Shown here in pieces: positions 10,312 through 18,686 of a stretch of DNA of 64,000 nt. Position numbers and translations under genes: made by a program. The DNA lies in NCBI GenBank assembly GCA_016291475.1, contig JAEEXJ010000001.1:1-64000 (forward strand). Reading direction: 5' to 3'. A model generated the notes under the pieces. The model was given only the letters and a program-made list of their open reading frames with translations. It was not told the DNA's origin and ran no database searches. The DNA comes from Lachnospiraceae bacterium. GTDB lineage: Bacteria > Bacillota_A > Clostridia > Lachnospirales > Lachnospiraceae. The number at the start of each line of letters is the position of its first letter. The stretch's first letter is position 1.

Positions 10312-10495
10312 GAAGCCGATTTGCTTCCGAGGTTAAAAGGGAAACAGGTTTAAGGCCTGTGCGAACTCGTCACCGTAAATACCGAGCAGCTTTCACATAA
10401 GTCACTGGGAAACCGGGAAGGCAAAAAGCAGCGTGAGCGTATTCTTTTTACGGATATGCTCGAAGGTATGAGCCGGGAAACCTGCCATGTATAAC
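10312..10495 (+). ncRNA. Cobalamin riboswitch
   Basis: The leader contains the characteristic blocks of the cobalamin riboswitch in order: GGTTAAAAGGGAAACAGGT (10331 on), GTGCGAACTCGTCACCGTAA, the GTCACTGGGAAACCGGGAAG segment, GCAGCGTGAGC and the B12 box AGCCGGGAAACCTGCC (10471-10486). Such elements bind adenosylcobalamin or another cobalamin and switch off expression of transport and biosynthesis genes. The downstream genes, a chelatase lipoprotein and an ABC binding protein, then the whole cbi/cob set, fit this exactly. The precise P1 boundaries are estimated. Confidence 0.95.
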
Positions 10496-10578
10496 GATAC
10501 AGGATATTCATCCGGATCACGAGTAATTGATCGTATCACGTAAGCAGGGTAATGCCCTGTCTTTTGTGTGCGCCCGTT

Positions 10579-10610
10579 ACTCATTCTTTTATGGAATGAG
10601 TATTTTTATT
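10579..10610 (+). terminator. Intrinsic terminator of the riboswitch expression platform
   Basis: ACTCATTC (10579-10586) pairs with GAATGAGT (10594-10601) around a 7-nt loop, followed by ATTTTTATT. It lies between the riboswitch aptamer and the first gene, so ligand binding probably favours this hairpin and stops transcription. Upstream GAGTAAT could form a competing antiterminator pairing. Confidence 0.75.
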
Positions 10611-10641
10611 GCCTTCTTTGGATAGATTAGGAGGAGTAAAA

Positions 10642-12252
10642 ATGAAAAAGAAGTTGTTAACCGTTGTTTTGGCAGCATCAGTGACTGCCATGATGCTTGT
10701 AGGATGCGGAAATACCGCAGAGGCACCCGTATCTGAGGAGCCCGAACAGTCTGCCGAACCTTCAGAACCTGCAGAGCCCGAGGAGGAGCCTCCCGTACTC
10801 AGCGATGAAGAACTTGCTCAGGAAGTTGCCGATCTTATTGATTCCATCTATGTTCAGGAATGGACCGAAGAGACCGATGAGCTCTGTGCTCAGGCTAAGG
10901 CTGCATGGGATGCTCTTACCGATGCCCAGAAGGAACTTGTAGAAGGTGAATTTGCAGATCCCGATTATTTCGGAAGAGACACAGGCGATGCTTCCAAGGA
11001 CGATCCTTTGAACGCTGACGGTATAGGTGAAAATGAGATTCTTGTAGTATCTTTCGGAACTTCATTTAATGAAAGCCGTTCCGAGGATATCGCAGGAGTT
11101 GAGAGAGCTATTGCCGATGCTAATCCCGACTGGTCGGTTAGAAGAGCGTTCACTGCTCAGATCATTATCAATCATATCCTCGCAAGAGACGGTGAGAAGA
11201 TCGATAACGTTCAGCAGGCTCTTCAGAGAGCAGTTGATAACGGTGTAAAGAATCTTGTTATCCAGCCCACTCATCTGATGCACGGTGCAGAGTATGACGA
11301 GCTTATCGAGGCTGTTGAGGAGTACAAGGATAATTTTGAGACCGTATCCGTAGCTGAGCCCCTTCTCGGAGAAGTAGGAAATGATGCTACTGTCATCAAT
11401 GATGATAAGAAAGCAGTTGCCGAAGCTGTAGTTGCGGAAAGTGTAGAGGCTGCAGGATACGACAGTCTTGATGCAGCTGCTGAAGAAGGCGTTGCATTTG
11501 TATTCATGGGGCACGGAACCGCACACACCGCAAAAGTTTCTTACAGCCAGATGGCTACACAGATGGCTGATCTCGGATATGACAACGTATTCATCGGAAC
11601 CGTAGAGGGTGAGCCTGAAGAGACCGCTTGCGAGAATATCATCGAAGAGGTTCATGAAGCAGGTTATACCAAAGTTATTCTTCGCCCCCTTATGGTAGTT
11701 GCGGGAGATCATGCAAACAATGATATGGCAGGGGATGAAGAGGACTCCTGGAAGAGTATGTTTGATGCATCGGGATATTTTGATTCCATTGATTGCCAGA
11801 TCGAAGGCCTCGGAAGAATCTCTGCCGTTCAGGAGCTTTATGTTGCCCATACCGCAGAGGTTATCTCCGGACTTGATATTAAGACTGCATCACTTGAAGA
11901 TGGAGAATATGAAGTGATCTTCACTACTGACAGCTCCATGTTCCGTATCAATGAAGAGTATGATGACAAGGCTACTCTTACCGTTAAGGATGGAGTTATG
12001 ACCGTACACATTACTCTCGGATCTCAGAAAATAGTAAATCTTTATCCCGGACTTGCGGAGGATGCACAGAAGGACGGTGCCGTTTTATTACAGCCCACCG
12101 AGGATGAGGTTACATACAGTGACGGACTTACCGAGACCGTATACGGATTTGATGTACCCGTTCCTTATCTGGACAACGAATTTGATCTTGCACTTATCGG
12201 AACCAAAGGGGTCTGGTACGATCACAAGGTCAGTGTTTCACTTGCGGAATAA
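10642..12252 (+). CDS. Exported CbiK-type sirohydrochlorin cobaltochelatase lipoprotein with C-terminal NEAT-like domain
   Basis: This 536-residue lipoprotein has a signal peptide ending in the lipobox LVGC (C22) and an acidic Pro/Glu-rich linker. A CbiK chelatase domain (about 130-405) has the landmarks VVSFGTSFNESR, PTHLMHGAEYDEL, MGHGTAH (H291) and VVAGDHANNDMAGDEEDSW (H357). These include the two metal-handling histidines of the CbiK family, which inserts Co2+ into sirohydrochlorin. The C-terminal part (about 420-536; KATLTVKDGVMTVHITLG, GVWYDHKVSVSL) looks like a beta-sandwich of the NEAT haem-binding type, which is tentative. Being outside the membrane, it cannot serve cytoplasmic B12 synthesis directly. 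A role in metal or tetrapyrrole capture with the adjacent ABC importer is an inference. The ATG at 10642 has an AGGAGG site; an upstream TTG lacks one. Confidence 0.88.
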   Translation: MKKKLLTVVLAASVTAMMLVGCGNTAEAPVSEEPEQSAEPSEPAEPEEEPPVLSDEELAQEVADLIDSIYVQEWTEETDELCAQAKAAWDALTDAQKELVEGEFADPDYFGRDTGDASKDDPLNADGIGENEILVVSFGTSFNESRSEDIAGVERAIADANPDWSVRRAFTAQIIINHILARDGEKIDNVQQALQRAVDNGVKNLVIQPTHLMHGAEYDELIEAVEEYKDNFETVSVAEPLLGEVGNDATVINDDKKAVAEAVVAESVEAAGYDSLDAAAEEGVAFVFMGHGTAHTAKVSYSQMATQMADLGYDNVFIGTVEGEPEETACENIIEEVHEAGYTKVILRPLMVVAGDHANNDMAGDEEDSWKSMFDASGYFDSIDCQIEGLGRISAVQELYVAHTAEVISGLDIKTASLEDGEYEVIFTTDSSMFRINEEYDDKATLTVKDGVMTVHITLGSQKIVNLYPGLAEDAQKDGAVLLQPTEDEVTYSDGLTETVYGFDVPVPYLDNEFDLALIGTKGVWYDHKVSVSLAE

Positions 12253-12254
12253 TT

Positions 12255-13796
12255 ATGAATTTTAGAAGATCAATACAGAAGAAAATATCCTTACTGTTTG
12301 TTCCGGTAGTGGTACTATGCGTAACCTCCTGCACTTCGCAGGGGGTTACCTTTGTTAATCAGACGAATGAAGAGCAGGGATTTGAGTCTGTCAGAGAGAA
12401 TTATCTTGTAGATATAGGCTTTGAGGGCGGAACCGGAAAGGCTTATATTAAGTCTCCCGTCGAAGTGTCATACGTTGACGGTGATTATTCAGCGGTATTT
12501 GTCTGGAGCAGTGAGAATTACGATTATATGATCGTTGACGGCATCAGATACGATAATGAAAATCCCGGTGGACCTTCTACTTTTACGGTGAGTCTTGATA
12601 ATATTTCGGAGCCTCTGACCGTTATCGGGGATACCGTTGCTATGAGTACTCCTCATGAGATCGAATACACGGTTGTCTGGGGAGAGAAGACAGTAACTTC
12701 AAGTGAATCTTATGATAATTCCGCCGTTTCCGAAAGTGAGCTTTTTGATGCGCTTGAAAAAGCAGGTCTTTCGAAAACGGGAGAGATGATCCCTGAGTAT
12801 GCGGTTGGATACAGAGTTACCGAATTCGGAGAGTATTCGGTTATTTCCATTGATAATTCCGGAGAGTATTTGCTTATTCCCGAAGGAGGAAACATTCCCG
12901 ATGGATTGCCCGAGGGTGTTTGTGTTCTTTATAAACCGCTTGATAGTGTATATTTGGTGAGTTCTTCCGCAATGGATCTTGTTGTTTCCTGCGGAGCACT
13001 TGAGTGTATTGCGCTTTCCGGAACCAAAGAAAGTGACTGGTATGTGGAAGAAGCGGCGCAGGCTATGGCTGCGGGAGATATTCTTTATGCCGGTAAATAT
13101 AGAGCACCGGATTATGAACTTCTGTTAAACACGGGATGTGACCTTGCCATAGAAAACACCATGATCTATCATGACCCGGCTGTTATAGAGAAACTAAAAG
13201 AACTTGGCATCCCTGTTCTGGTAGAAACATCAAGTTATGAAAAAGATCCTTTGGGAAGACTCGAATGGATCAAGCTATATGGTATTCTTTTTGACAAGGA
13301 AGAAGAAGCGGACAGATATTTTGATGAGCAGATAGAAGCTCTTTCGGATCTTTTGAACGAAAAGCCCGACACCGGATTGAAGGTTGCATTTTTCCATGTT
13401 ACGGCAAACGGAATGATCAATGTCCGCAAAAACGGAGATTACATTACGCGAATGATAGAGATTTCCGGAGGACACTATGTTCCGGAAAACGCGGGCGACG
13501 GTGAAAATGCATTATCAACCATGAATATGCAGGCTGAGGATTTCTACTCAGGTGCCAGGGATGCGGATGTTCTTATCTACAATTCCACCATCGCAGGTGA
13601 GATTTCTTCCATAGACGAACTCCTCTCTCTTAATCCTATGTTTGCGGATTTCAAAGCGGTTAAAGAAGGAAGAGTCTATTGCACCGAGCGAAATCTCTTC
13701 CAGCAGACCACCGGAATGGCGGAATTTGCCCGGGACCTCAATGATATATTTAATGGGGTCGAAAGAGACTACACGTATATCTATAAACTTGAGTGA
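12255..13796 (+). CDS. ABC-transporter substrate-binding lipoprotein (BtuF/FepB type) with extra N-terminal domain
   Basis: This 513-residue lipoprotein has a signal peptide ending VTSC (C26). Residues about 50-150 form an extra beta-rich domain (GGTGKAYIKSP, VFVWSSENYDYMIVDG). The rest is a type III periplasmic-binding-protein fold for metal chelates or cobalamin, with VVSCGALECIALSG, LAIENTMIYHDPAVIEKLKE, GIPVLVETSSYEKDPLGRLEW and the C-terminal GRVYCTERNLFQQTTGMAEF. It follows the chelatase gene by 2 bp and should deliver a ligand to the permease at 14268, from which it is separated by a 73-bp repeat array. The ligand could be cobalamin, a cobinamide, haem or a siderophore. Confidence 0.85.
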   Translation: MNFRRSIQKKISLLFVPVVVLCVTSCTSQGVTFVNQTNEEQGFESVRENYLVDIGFEGGTGKAYIKSPVEVSYVDGDYSAVFVWSSENYDYMIVDGIRYDNENPGGPSTFTVSLDNISEPLTVIGDTVAMSTPHEIEYTVVWGEKTVTSSESYDNSAVSESELFDALEKAGLSKTGEMIPEYAVGYRVTEFGEYSVISIDNSGEYLLIPEGGNIPDGLPEGVCVLYKPLDSVYLVSSSAMDLVVSCGALECIALSGTKESDWYVEEAAQAMAAGDILYAGKYRAPDYELLLNTGCDLAIENTMIYHDPAVIEKLKELGIPVLVETSSYEKDPLGRLEWIKLYGILFDKEEEADRYFDEQIEALSDLLNEKPDTGLKVAFFHVTANGMINVRKNGDYITRMIEISGGHYVPENAGDGENALSTMNMQAEDFYSGARDADVLIYNSTIAGEISSIDELLSLNPMFADFKAVKEGRVYCTERNLFQQTTGMAEFARDLNDIFNGVERDYTYIYKLE

Positions 13797-13811
13797 AGCG
13801 CCCGGCCCGGG

Positions 13812-14249
13812 CTGTAAAATCCTCAGAAACCAAAAGATTTACAGCCGGCTGAGGGCAAAAGACCGGCTTCTGAGGTAAATCGGACTGTAAAATCCTCAGA
13901 CCCCCCTTCAATTACAGCCGGCTGAGGGCAAAAGACCGGCTTCTGAGGTGAATCGGACTGTAAAATCCTCGGAAACCAAAAGATTTACAGCCGGCTGAGG
14001 GCGAAAGACTGGCTTCTGAGGAGAATCGGACTGTAAAATCCTCAGAAATCAAAAGATTTACAGCCGGCTGAGGGTGAAAGACCGGCTTCTGAGGTGAATC
14101 GGACTGTAAAATCCTCAGAAATCAAGGAAATTACAGCCCATTGAATCCAAAAGCCGCTCTAAAAGCCTTACCGGAGCTATAAATTTCTGAGGAAAGAGCA
14201 GGATTATAGCCATGCCACTCAAAAAGGTGTTCCCGCCTAGGAATAATAT
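13812..14249. repeat. Tandem array of 73-bp units, array A (five copies plus one diverged copy)
   Basis: Units begin at 13812, 13885, 13958, 14031, 14104 and 14177, always 73 bp apart. Each starts with a 33-nt block CTGTAAAATCCTCAGA ... TTTACAG that can fold as a hairpin, followed by a 40-nt block CCGGCTGAGGGCAAAAGAC ... CTTCTGAGG. The CCTCAGA of the first block is also complementary to the TTCTGAGG of the second. The fifth copy keeps only the hairpin block. The sixth keeps the hairpin geometry with changed bases (CTATAA/TTATAG). The array fills the gap between the binding-protein and permease genes and is probably transcribed with them. Confidence 0.92.
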
Positions 14250-14271
14250 GAATGACCAAGAAATAATATGA
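14248..14271 (+). CDS. Possible 7-codon leader peptide overlapping the permease start
   Basis: An ATG at 14248 opens a seven-codon frame (MNDQEII) whose TGA overlaps the permease ATG as ATGA (14268-14271). It has a weak AGGA upstream, and the permease ATG lacks its own clear ribosome site. Translational coupling through this mini-frame is possible but only inferred; it may equally be chance. Confidence 0.25.
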   Translation: MNDQEII

Positions 14272-15272
14272 GTAAAACGCGTACCACATTATTTTTCACA
14301 ATATGTATATTGTTGGCAATCGGACTGTTTGCCTTGAACATCGTGCTGGGCAGCACCTCCATCCCGGTTGGCGAGATCATGACCATCCTTGCGGGGAAAG
14401 CCGAAGGTACATCCGCAGCTATCATCCTAAGCATCAGGCTTCCGAGGGCAGTGGCGGCACTGGTGTTGGGCGGTGCACTTGCTCTGTCCGGATATCTTCT
14501 TCAGACATTTTTTGCAAATCCCATAGTCGGTCCTTACGTGCTGGGAATATCATCCGGTGCTAAATTATGCGTTGCACTTATGATGATCTACGTATTGTAC
14601 AGCGGAAATCACATCGGACTTGCCGGGATTGTGTTCTCCGCATTTATCGGTTCACTTATCGTAATGGCATTTGTGCTTGCAATCTCACAGAAGGTTCGAA
14701 GCATGGGCGTTCTGGTAGTATGCGGGATTATGATCGGATACATCTGCTCGGCAATAACGGACTTTGTGGTTACATTTGCAGATGATTCAAATATCGTAAA
14801 TCTGCATAACTGGTCGATGGGGAGTTTATCCGGAATAAACTGGACAGAGATCAGTGTATTTACTGTAGTAATACTATTCTGCCTTTTCATCTCACTTACG
14901 ATCGTTAAGCCGATGAATGCATACAGGCTCGGAGAAAACTATGCGAGAAATGCGGGCGTAAATATCAGAATGCTCAGAATTGTTTTGATACTTGTATCGA
15001 GTCTGCTTGCCGCATGCGTTACCGCATTTGCCGGCCCCATATCATTCGTTGGTATCGCGGTTCCTCATCTGGTCAGATCATCCCTCAAAACAGACCGGGC
15101 GGAAATAGTGATACCTGCATCCTTTATAGGGGGCTCGATCGTAACTCTTATCAGCGACGCGATCGCAAGAACCATGTTTGCACCAACTGAAGTAAGTATA
15201 AGTTCGGTAACCGCGGTACTGCTTGTCCCCGTAGTCATATATGTAATGATCAACAGGAAAAAGGATCACTGA
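14268..15272 (+). CDS. FecCD/BtuC-family ABC transporter permease
   Basis: This 334-residue membrane protein has about nine hydrophobic helices. It carries the family hallmarks LSIRLPRAVAALVLGGALALSG, GPYVLGISSGAK and, near the end, FAGPISFVGIAVPHLVRS, the cytoplasmic coupling-helix region that docks on the ATPase. This family imports cobalamin, haem and ferric siderophores. With the binding lipoprotein at 12255 and the ATPase domain at 15274 it makes a full BtuFCD-type importer, interrupted only by the repeat array. The riboswitch upstream argues for a cobalamin, cobinamide or cobalt-chelate substrate. Confidence 0.92.
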   Translation: MSKTRTTLFFTICILLAIGLFALNIVLGSTSIPVGEIMTILAGKAEGTSAAIILSIRLPRAVAALVLGGALALSGYLLQTFFANPIVGPYVLGISSGAKLCVALMMIYVLYSGNHIGLAGIVFSAFIGSLIVMAFVLAISQKVRSMGVLVVCGIMIGYICSAITDFVVTFADDSNIVNLHNWSMGSLSGINWTEISVFTVVILFCLFISLTIVKPMNAYRLGENYARNAGVNIRMLRIVLILVSSLLAACVTAFAGPISFVGIAVPHLVRSSLKTDRAEIVIPASFIGGSIVTLISDAIARTMFAPTEVSISSVTAVLLVPVVIYVMINRKKDH

Positions 15273-15273
15273 A

Positions 15274-17619
15274 ATGTCTGAGTCAAAAGGAATAGAGACC
15301 CAAAATCTGAATATAGGTTATAACAGTGATCTGATCTCGGATATCTGCATTGAAGCGTTGCCCGGAAAAGTTGTGACTCTGATCGGCCCCAACGGTTCGG
15401 GTAAGACCACGCTTCTAAAGACCCTGACCGGAGAACTGAAAGAGCGGGGCGGGGTGATCTGTATCGGAGACAGGGATAAATCTGAGATGTCTCCGTATGA
15501 TATTGCAAAGTCCATGTCCATGGTCATGACGGAGAAAATAAAACCGGAGCTCATGACCTGCAGAGAAGTCGTCGAAGTCGGAAGATATCCATATACAGGA
15601 AGGCTCGGAATTTTATCCGAAGAGGATAAAACCAAAGTCCTGGATGCAATGGAGCAGACTGATACCGTATCGCTTGCGGACACATTTTTTGCTCATCTCA
15701 GCGACGGACAAAAGCAACGTGTACTCCTGGCAAAAGCAATCTGTCAGGAACCGGATGTACTGATCCTTGATGAGCCCACATCCTATCTGGATATCGGATA
15801 TAAGATCGATCTGCTAAGTAAGATCTGCAGTATCGCCATAGAAAAAAATATTGCTGTCCTTATGTCACTTCATGAACTCGATATTGCGAGGAAGGTATCT
15901 GATATCGTAGTTGCAGTCGGAGAAGGAAAGATTCTTAAGATCGGAACTCCTCAAGAGGTGTGCACCGAAAGCTTTATCAGGAAGTTATATAATATTGAAG
16001 GAGTAGAGTCCGAGCTTCTCGGAGATCAGTATTGGGAAACCGGAGCAGGTGAAAATGCATGTGAACAGGCCGGTGCAGAAGAGGCGGATCAGAATTCTGC
16101 AGCTCCGGCTGTCTTATCGGATTCGGAACACACTTTCCGCAGGGCTAAAGTCATCATGATCCAGGGCACAATGTCCAATGCAGGAAAGAGTCTGGTTGCT
16201 GCGGGGCTTTGCAGGATCTTTTCGAATGACGGATATAAAGTTGCTCCTTTTAAATCACAAAACATGGCGCTCAATTCTTATATTACGGATGAGGGCCTGG
16301 AGATGGGAAGGGCACAGGTGGTGCAGGCGGAATGTGCACGTATCAGACCTGTTGCGGAGATGAATCCCATACTCCTCAAACCCACATCTGCAATGGGCTC
16401 TCAGGTAATCGTAAACGGCAAAGTAGTCGGCAACATGAAAGCTATGGATTACTTCCGCCACAAGAAGGATTACATCCCCGAGATCATGAAAGCCTACGAT
16501 AAATTGGCTGACATGGCAGATATCATAGTTGTTGAAGGAGCAGGTTCGCCTGTTGAACTTAATCTCAAAGAAGGCGATATCGTAAATATGGGCCTTGCGG
16601 AGATGATAGATGCTCCCGTGCTCTTGGTTGGCGATATAGACAGAGGCGGAATCTTCCCCCAGCTTCTCGGAACCCTGGATCTTTTCACTGAAAAAGAAAG
16701 AGACAGAGTAAAGGGCCTTGTAGTAAACAAATTCAGAGGTGACGGAAAACTCTTTGAAAACGGCATAAAGATCCTTGAAGATAAAGGCAGGACCAAAGTT
16801 GTCGGAGTTGTCCCTTATATGGATCTTAAGATAGATGATGAAGATTCTCTTTCCGACAGGTTTACAAATAAGGCGGTGGGAGAATTTGACATTGCTGTCA
16901 TAAAACTCCGGATGATCTCCAATTTCACGGATCTTGATACCTTCGATCAGATAAGCGATGTATCGGTCAGATATGTGGAAGAGCCTTCAGAACTCGGAAA
17001 TCCCGATCTTCTGATAATTCCCGGTTCCAAGAATACCATTGCAGATCTCAGGGAACTTAAAAAGTGCGGACTGTATGATCGGATCATTAAGAAAGCAAAA
17101 GAAGGAACACCTGTCATAGGTATCTGCGGAGGATATCAGATGCTGGGAGAGTCTGTTGATGATCCGGAAGGCGCCGAAACATGCGGAACCGAAACGGGTC
17201 TGGGACTTCTTCCGGTCAAAACGGTGATCGGAAGCGAAAAGATCAGAACCGTTTACAGCGGCGAGATTGTTTCCGCAACCGGAATGCTGGAAGGAATCAC
17301 AGGTTCACCGGTTACCGGATATGAGATTCACATGGGAGAAACTGTTCCCACGGAGGATGTGCGGGAATTCACTTCCGGAAAAACCGGTTATTGCAAAGGA
17401 AATGTGTACGGAACCTATGTCCACGGATTCTTTGATAAAAAAGAAATCCTTCGCGGAGTAATCGATGCGGTTTCTGCCGCCAACGGAAAAAAGATAGATA
17501 CTTCATGTGCCGAAGATTACACGAACCGCAAAGAAGAAGTGTATGAAAAGCTTGCGTATAATCTCAGGGCGAGCCTTGATATGGAATATATCTATGAAGT
17601 ACTCGGATTAAACAAATGA
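15274..17619 (+). CDS. Fusion: BtuD/FepC-type ABC ATPase + cobyric acid synthase (CbiP/CobQ)
   Basis: This single 781-residue frame joins two enzymes. Residues 1-about 260 are an importer ATPase: Walker A GPNGSGKTT (about 38), signature LSDGQKQRVLLAK (about 142), Walker B VLILDEPTSYLD (about 163) and a switch histidine in SLHELDIARKV. After a low-complexity Glu/Ala linker, residues about 288-781 are a complete cobyric acid synthase, which amidates the b, d, e and g side chains of adenosylcobyrinate diamide with glutamine. This half shows QGTMSNAGKS, VEGAGSPVELNL, the glutaminase nucleophile in GICGGYQMLG (about 617) and the histidine in YVHGFF (about 717). Usually these are separate proteins. 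It starts 1 bp after the permease and overlaps cobT as ATGA. Confidence 0.93.
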   Translation: MSESKGIETQNLNIGYNSDLISDICIEALPGKVVTLIGPNGSGKTTLLKTLTGELKERGGVICIGDRDKSEMSPYDIAKSMSMVMTEKIKPELMTCREVVEVGRYPYTGRLGILSEEDKTKVLDAMEQTDTVSLADTFFAHLSDGQKQRVLLAKAICQEPDVLILDEPTSYLDIGYKIDLLSKICSIAIEKNIAVLMSLHELDIARKVSDIVVAVGEGKILKIGTPQEVCTESFIRKLYNIEGVESELLGDQYWETGAGENACEQAGAEEADQNSAAPAVLSDSEHTFRRAKVIMIQGTMSNAGKSLVAAGLCRIFSNDGYKVAPFKSQNMALNSYITDEGLEMGRAQVVQAECARIRPVAEMNPILLKPTSAMGSQVIVNGKVVGNMKAMDYFRHKKDYIPEIMKAYDKLADMADIIVVEGAGSPVELNLKEGDIVNMGLAEMIDAPVLLVGDIDRGGIFPQLLGTLDLFTEKERDRVKGLVVNKFRGDGKLFENGIKILEDKGRTKVVGVVPYMDLKIDDEDSLSDRFTNKAVGEFDIAVIKLRMISNFTDLDTFDQISDVSVRYVEEPSELGNPDLLIIPGSKNTIADLRELKKCGLYDRIIKKAKEGTPVIGICGGYQMLGESVDDPEGAETCGTETGLGLLPVKTVIGSEKIRTVYSGEIVSATGMLEGITGSPVTGYEIHMGETVPTEDVREFTSGKTGYCKGNVYGTYVHGFFDKKEILRGVIDAVSAANGKKIDTSCAEDYTNRKEEVYEKLAYNLRASLDMEYIYEVLGLNK

Positions 17620-18686
17620 CAAAAGATGAACTTTTCAATTTGAATATCGAACCACCTAATCCTAAAGTCGCAGCAGAGGCTAAGAGAAAGTGGGATGCGC
17701 TGGCAAAGCCCATTGACGGCCTGGGTTCTTTTGAAGATATGATCTGCAGGATAGCGGGCATTTTGGGAACGCCTGATCCTGATCTGTCCGAAAAGGGGCT
17801 TATCATCATGTGCGCCGATAACGGAATCGTGGAAGAAGGTGTATCCCAGACCGGCAAAGAAGTGACTTACGAAGTAGCTTCACTTATGGGTAAGAGGAAA
17901 AGTTCCGTCGGAATAATGCTTAAAGATTATCCTGCACATATCCTCACTGTCGATATCGGTATCGATTCAGATGACACCCCTGAGGGAGTTGTCCCCATGA
18001 AGGTTGCAAGAGGAACAAAGAATTTTCTCCGTGAACCTGCCATGACTGAAGAAGAAGCTTTAAAAGCAATGGATGCCGGAATTGCTTGCGTAAAAGATTT
18101 TAAGAATAAGGGAATCTCCGTAATCGCAACCGGTGAGATGGGAATCGGAAACACCACGACTTCATCGGCACTTATGAGCATTCTTACGGGTCTTGATGTC
18201 TCTGAATGCACCGGGCGAGGTGCGGGTTTGTCCGATGAGGGACTTAGACGTAAAATAGAAGTGATCGAGGAGGCTCTTTCTTTTCATTTTCCGGAAAAGC
18301 ATGCGGATGCTTTCGATGCACTTTGCAGAGTCGGCGGACTGGATATTGCCGGACTTGCCGGTGTGTTTATCGGCGGGGTCGTGTATAAAGTTCCTATTGT
18401 GATCGACGGATTTATCAGTATGATATCCGCACTTATCGCAAACCGACTTGTGCCCGGATGTAAAGAGTATATGATCGCATCCCATATGGGTAAAGAAAAC
18501 GGAATGAAAGCCTTGTCCGAGGAGCTGGGACTGAATCCTGTGATATACGGAAGGCTTGCACTGGGAGAAGGAACCGGTGCCGTGATGTTATTCCCGCTTC
18601 TTGATATGGTAATGTCCATGTATAAGAGCGGAACCGTTTTTGCGGATACTCCGATTGAAGAGTACGAAAGGTTTGACACCAAGTGA
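17616..18686 (+). CDS. cobT: Nicotinate-nucleotide:dimethylbenzimidazole phosphoribosyltransferase
   Basis: This 356-residue enzyme makes alpha-ribazole phosphate (or another lower-ligand nucleotide) for the nucleotide loop of cobalamin. It shows AKPIDGLGSFEDMI near the start, MCADNGIVEEGVSQ, TGEMGIGNTTTSSAL and the catalytic glutamate region LALGEGTGAVMLFPLLD. Its length matches the family. The ATG overlaps the upstream stop (ATGA) and its own stop overlaps the GTG start of cobU (GTGA), indicating tight translational coupling. Confidence 0.97.
   Translation: MTKDELFNLNIEPPNPKVAAEAKRKWDALAKPIDGLGSFEDMICRIAGILGTPDPDLSEKGLIIMCADNGIVEEGVSQTGKEVTYEVASLMGKRKSSVGIMLKDYPAHILTVDIGIDSDDTPEGVVPMKVARGTKNFLREPAMTEEEALKAMDAGIACVKDFKNKGISVIATGEMGIGNTTTSSALMSILTGLDVSECTGRGAGLSDEGLRRKIEVIEEALSFHFPEKHADAFDALCRVGGLDIAGLAGVFIGGVVYKVPIVIDGFISMISALIANRLVPGCKEYMIASHMGKENGMKALSEELGLNPVIYGRLALGEGTGAVMLFPLLDMVMSMYKSGTVFADTPIEEYERFDTK

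Noticed and set aside
10402..10584. Antisense open frame of 60 residues across the cobalamin leader
   Set aside because: It lies entirely in the riboswitch and terminator; the conserved RNA blocks explain the sequence.
13812..14249. CRISPR array (33-nt repeat with 40-nt spacers)
   Set aside because: The 40-nt 'spacers' are almost identical from unit to unit, there are no cas genes, and the second array at 34798-35308 behaves the same way.
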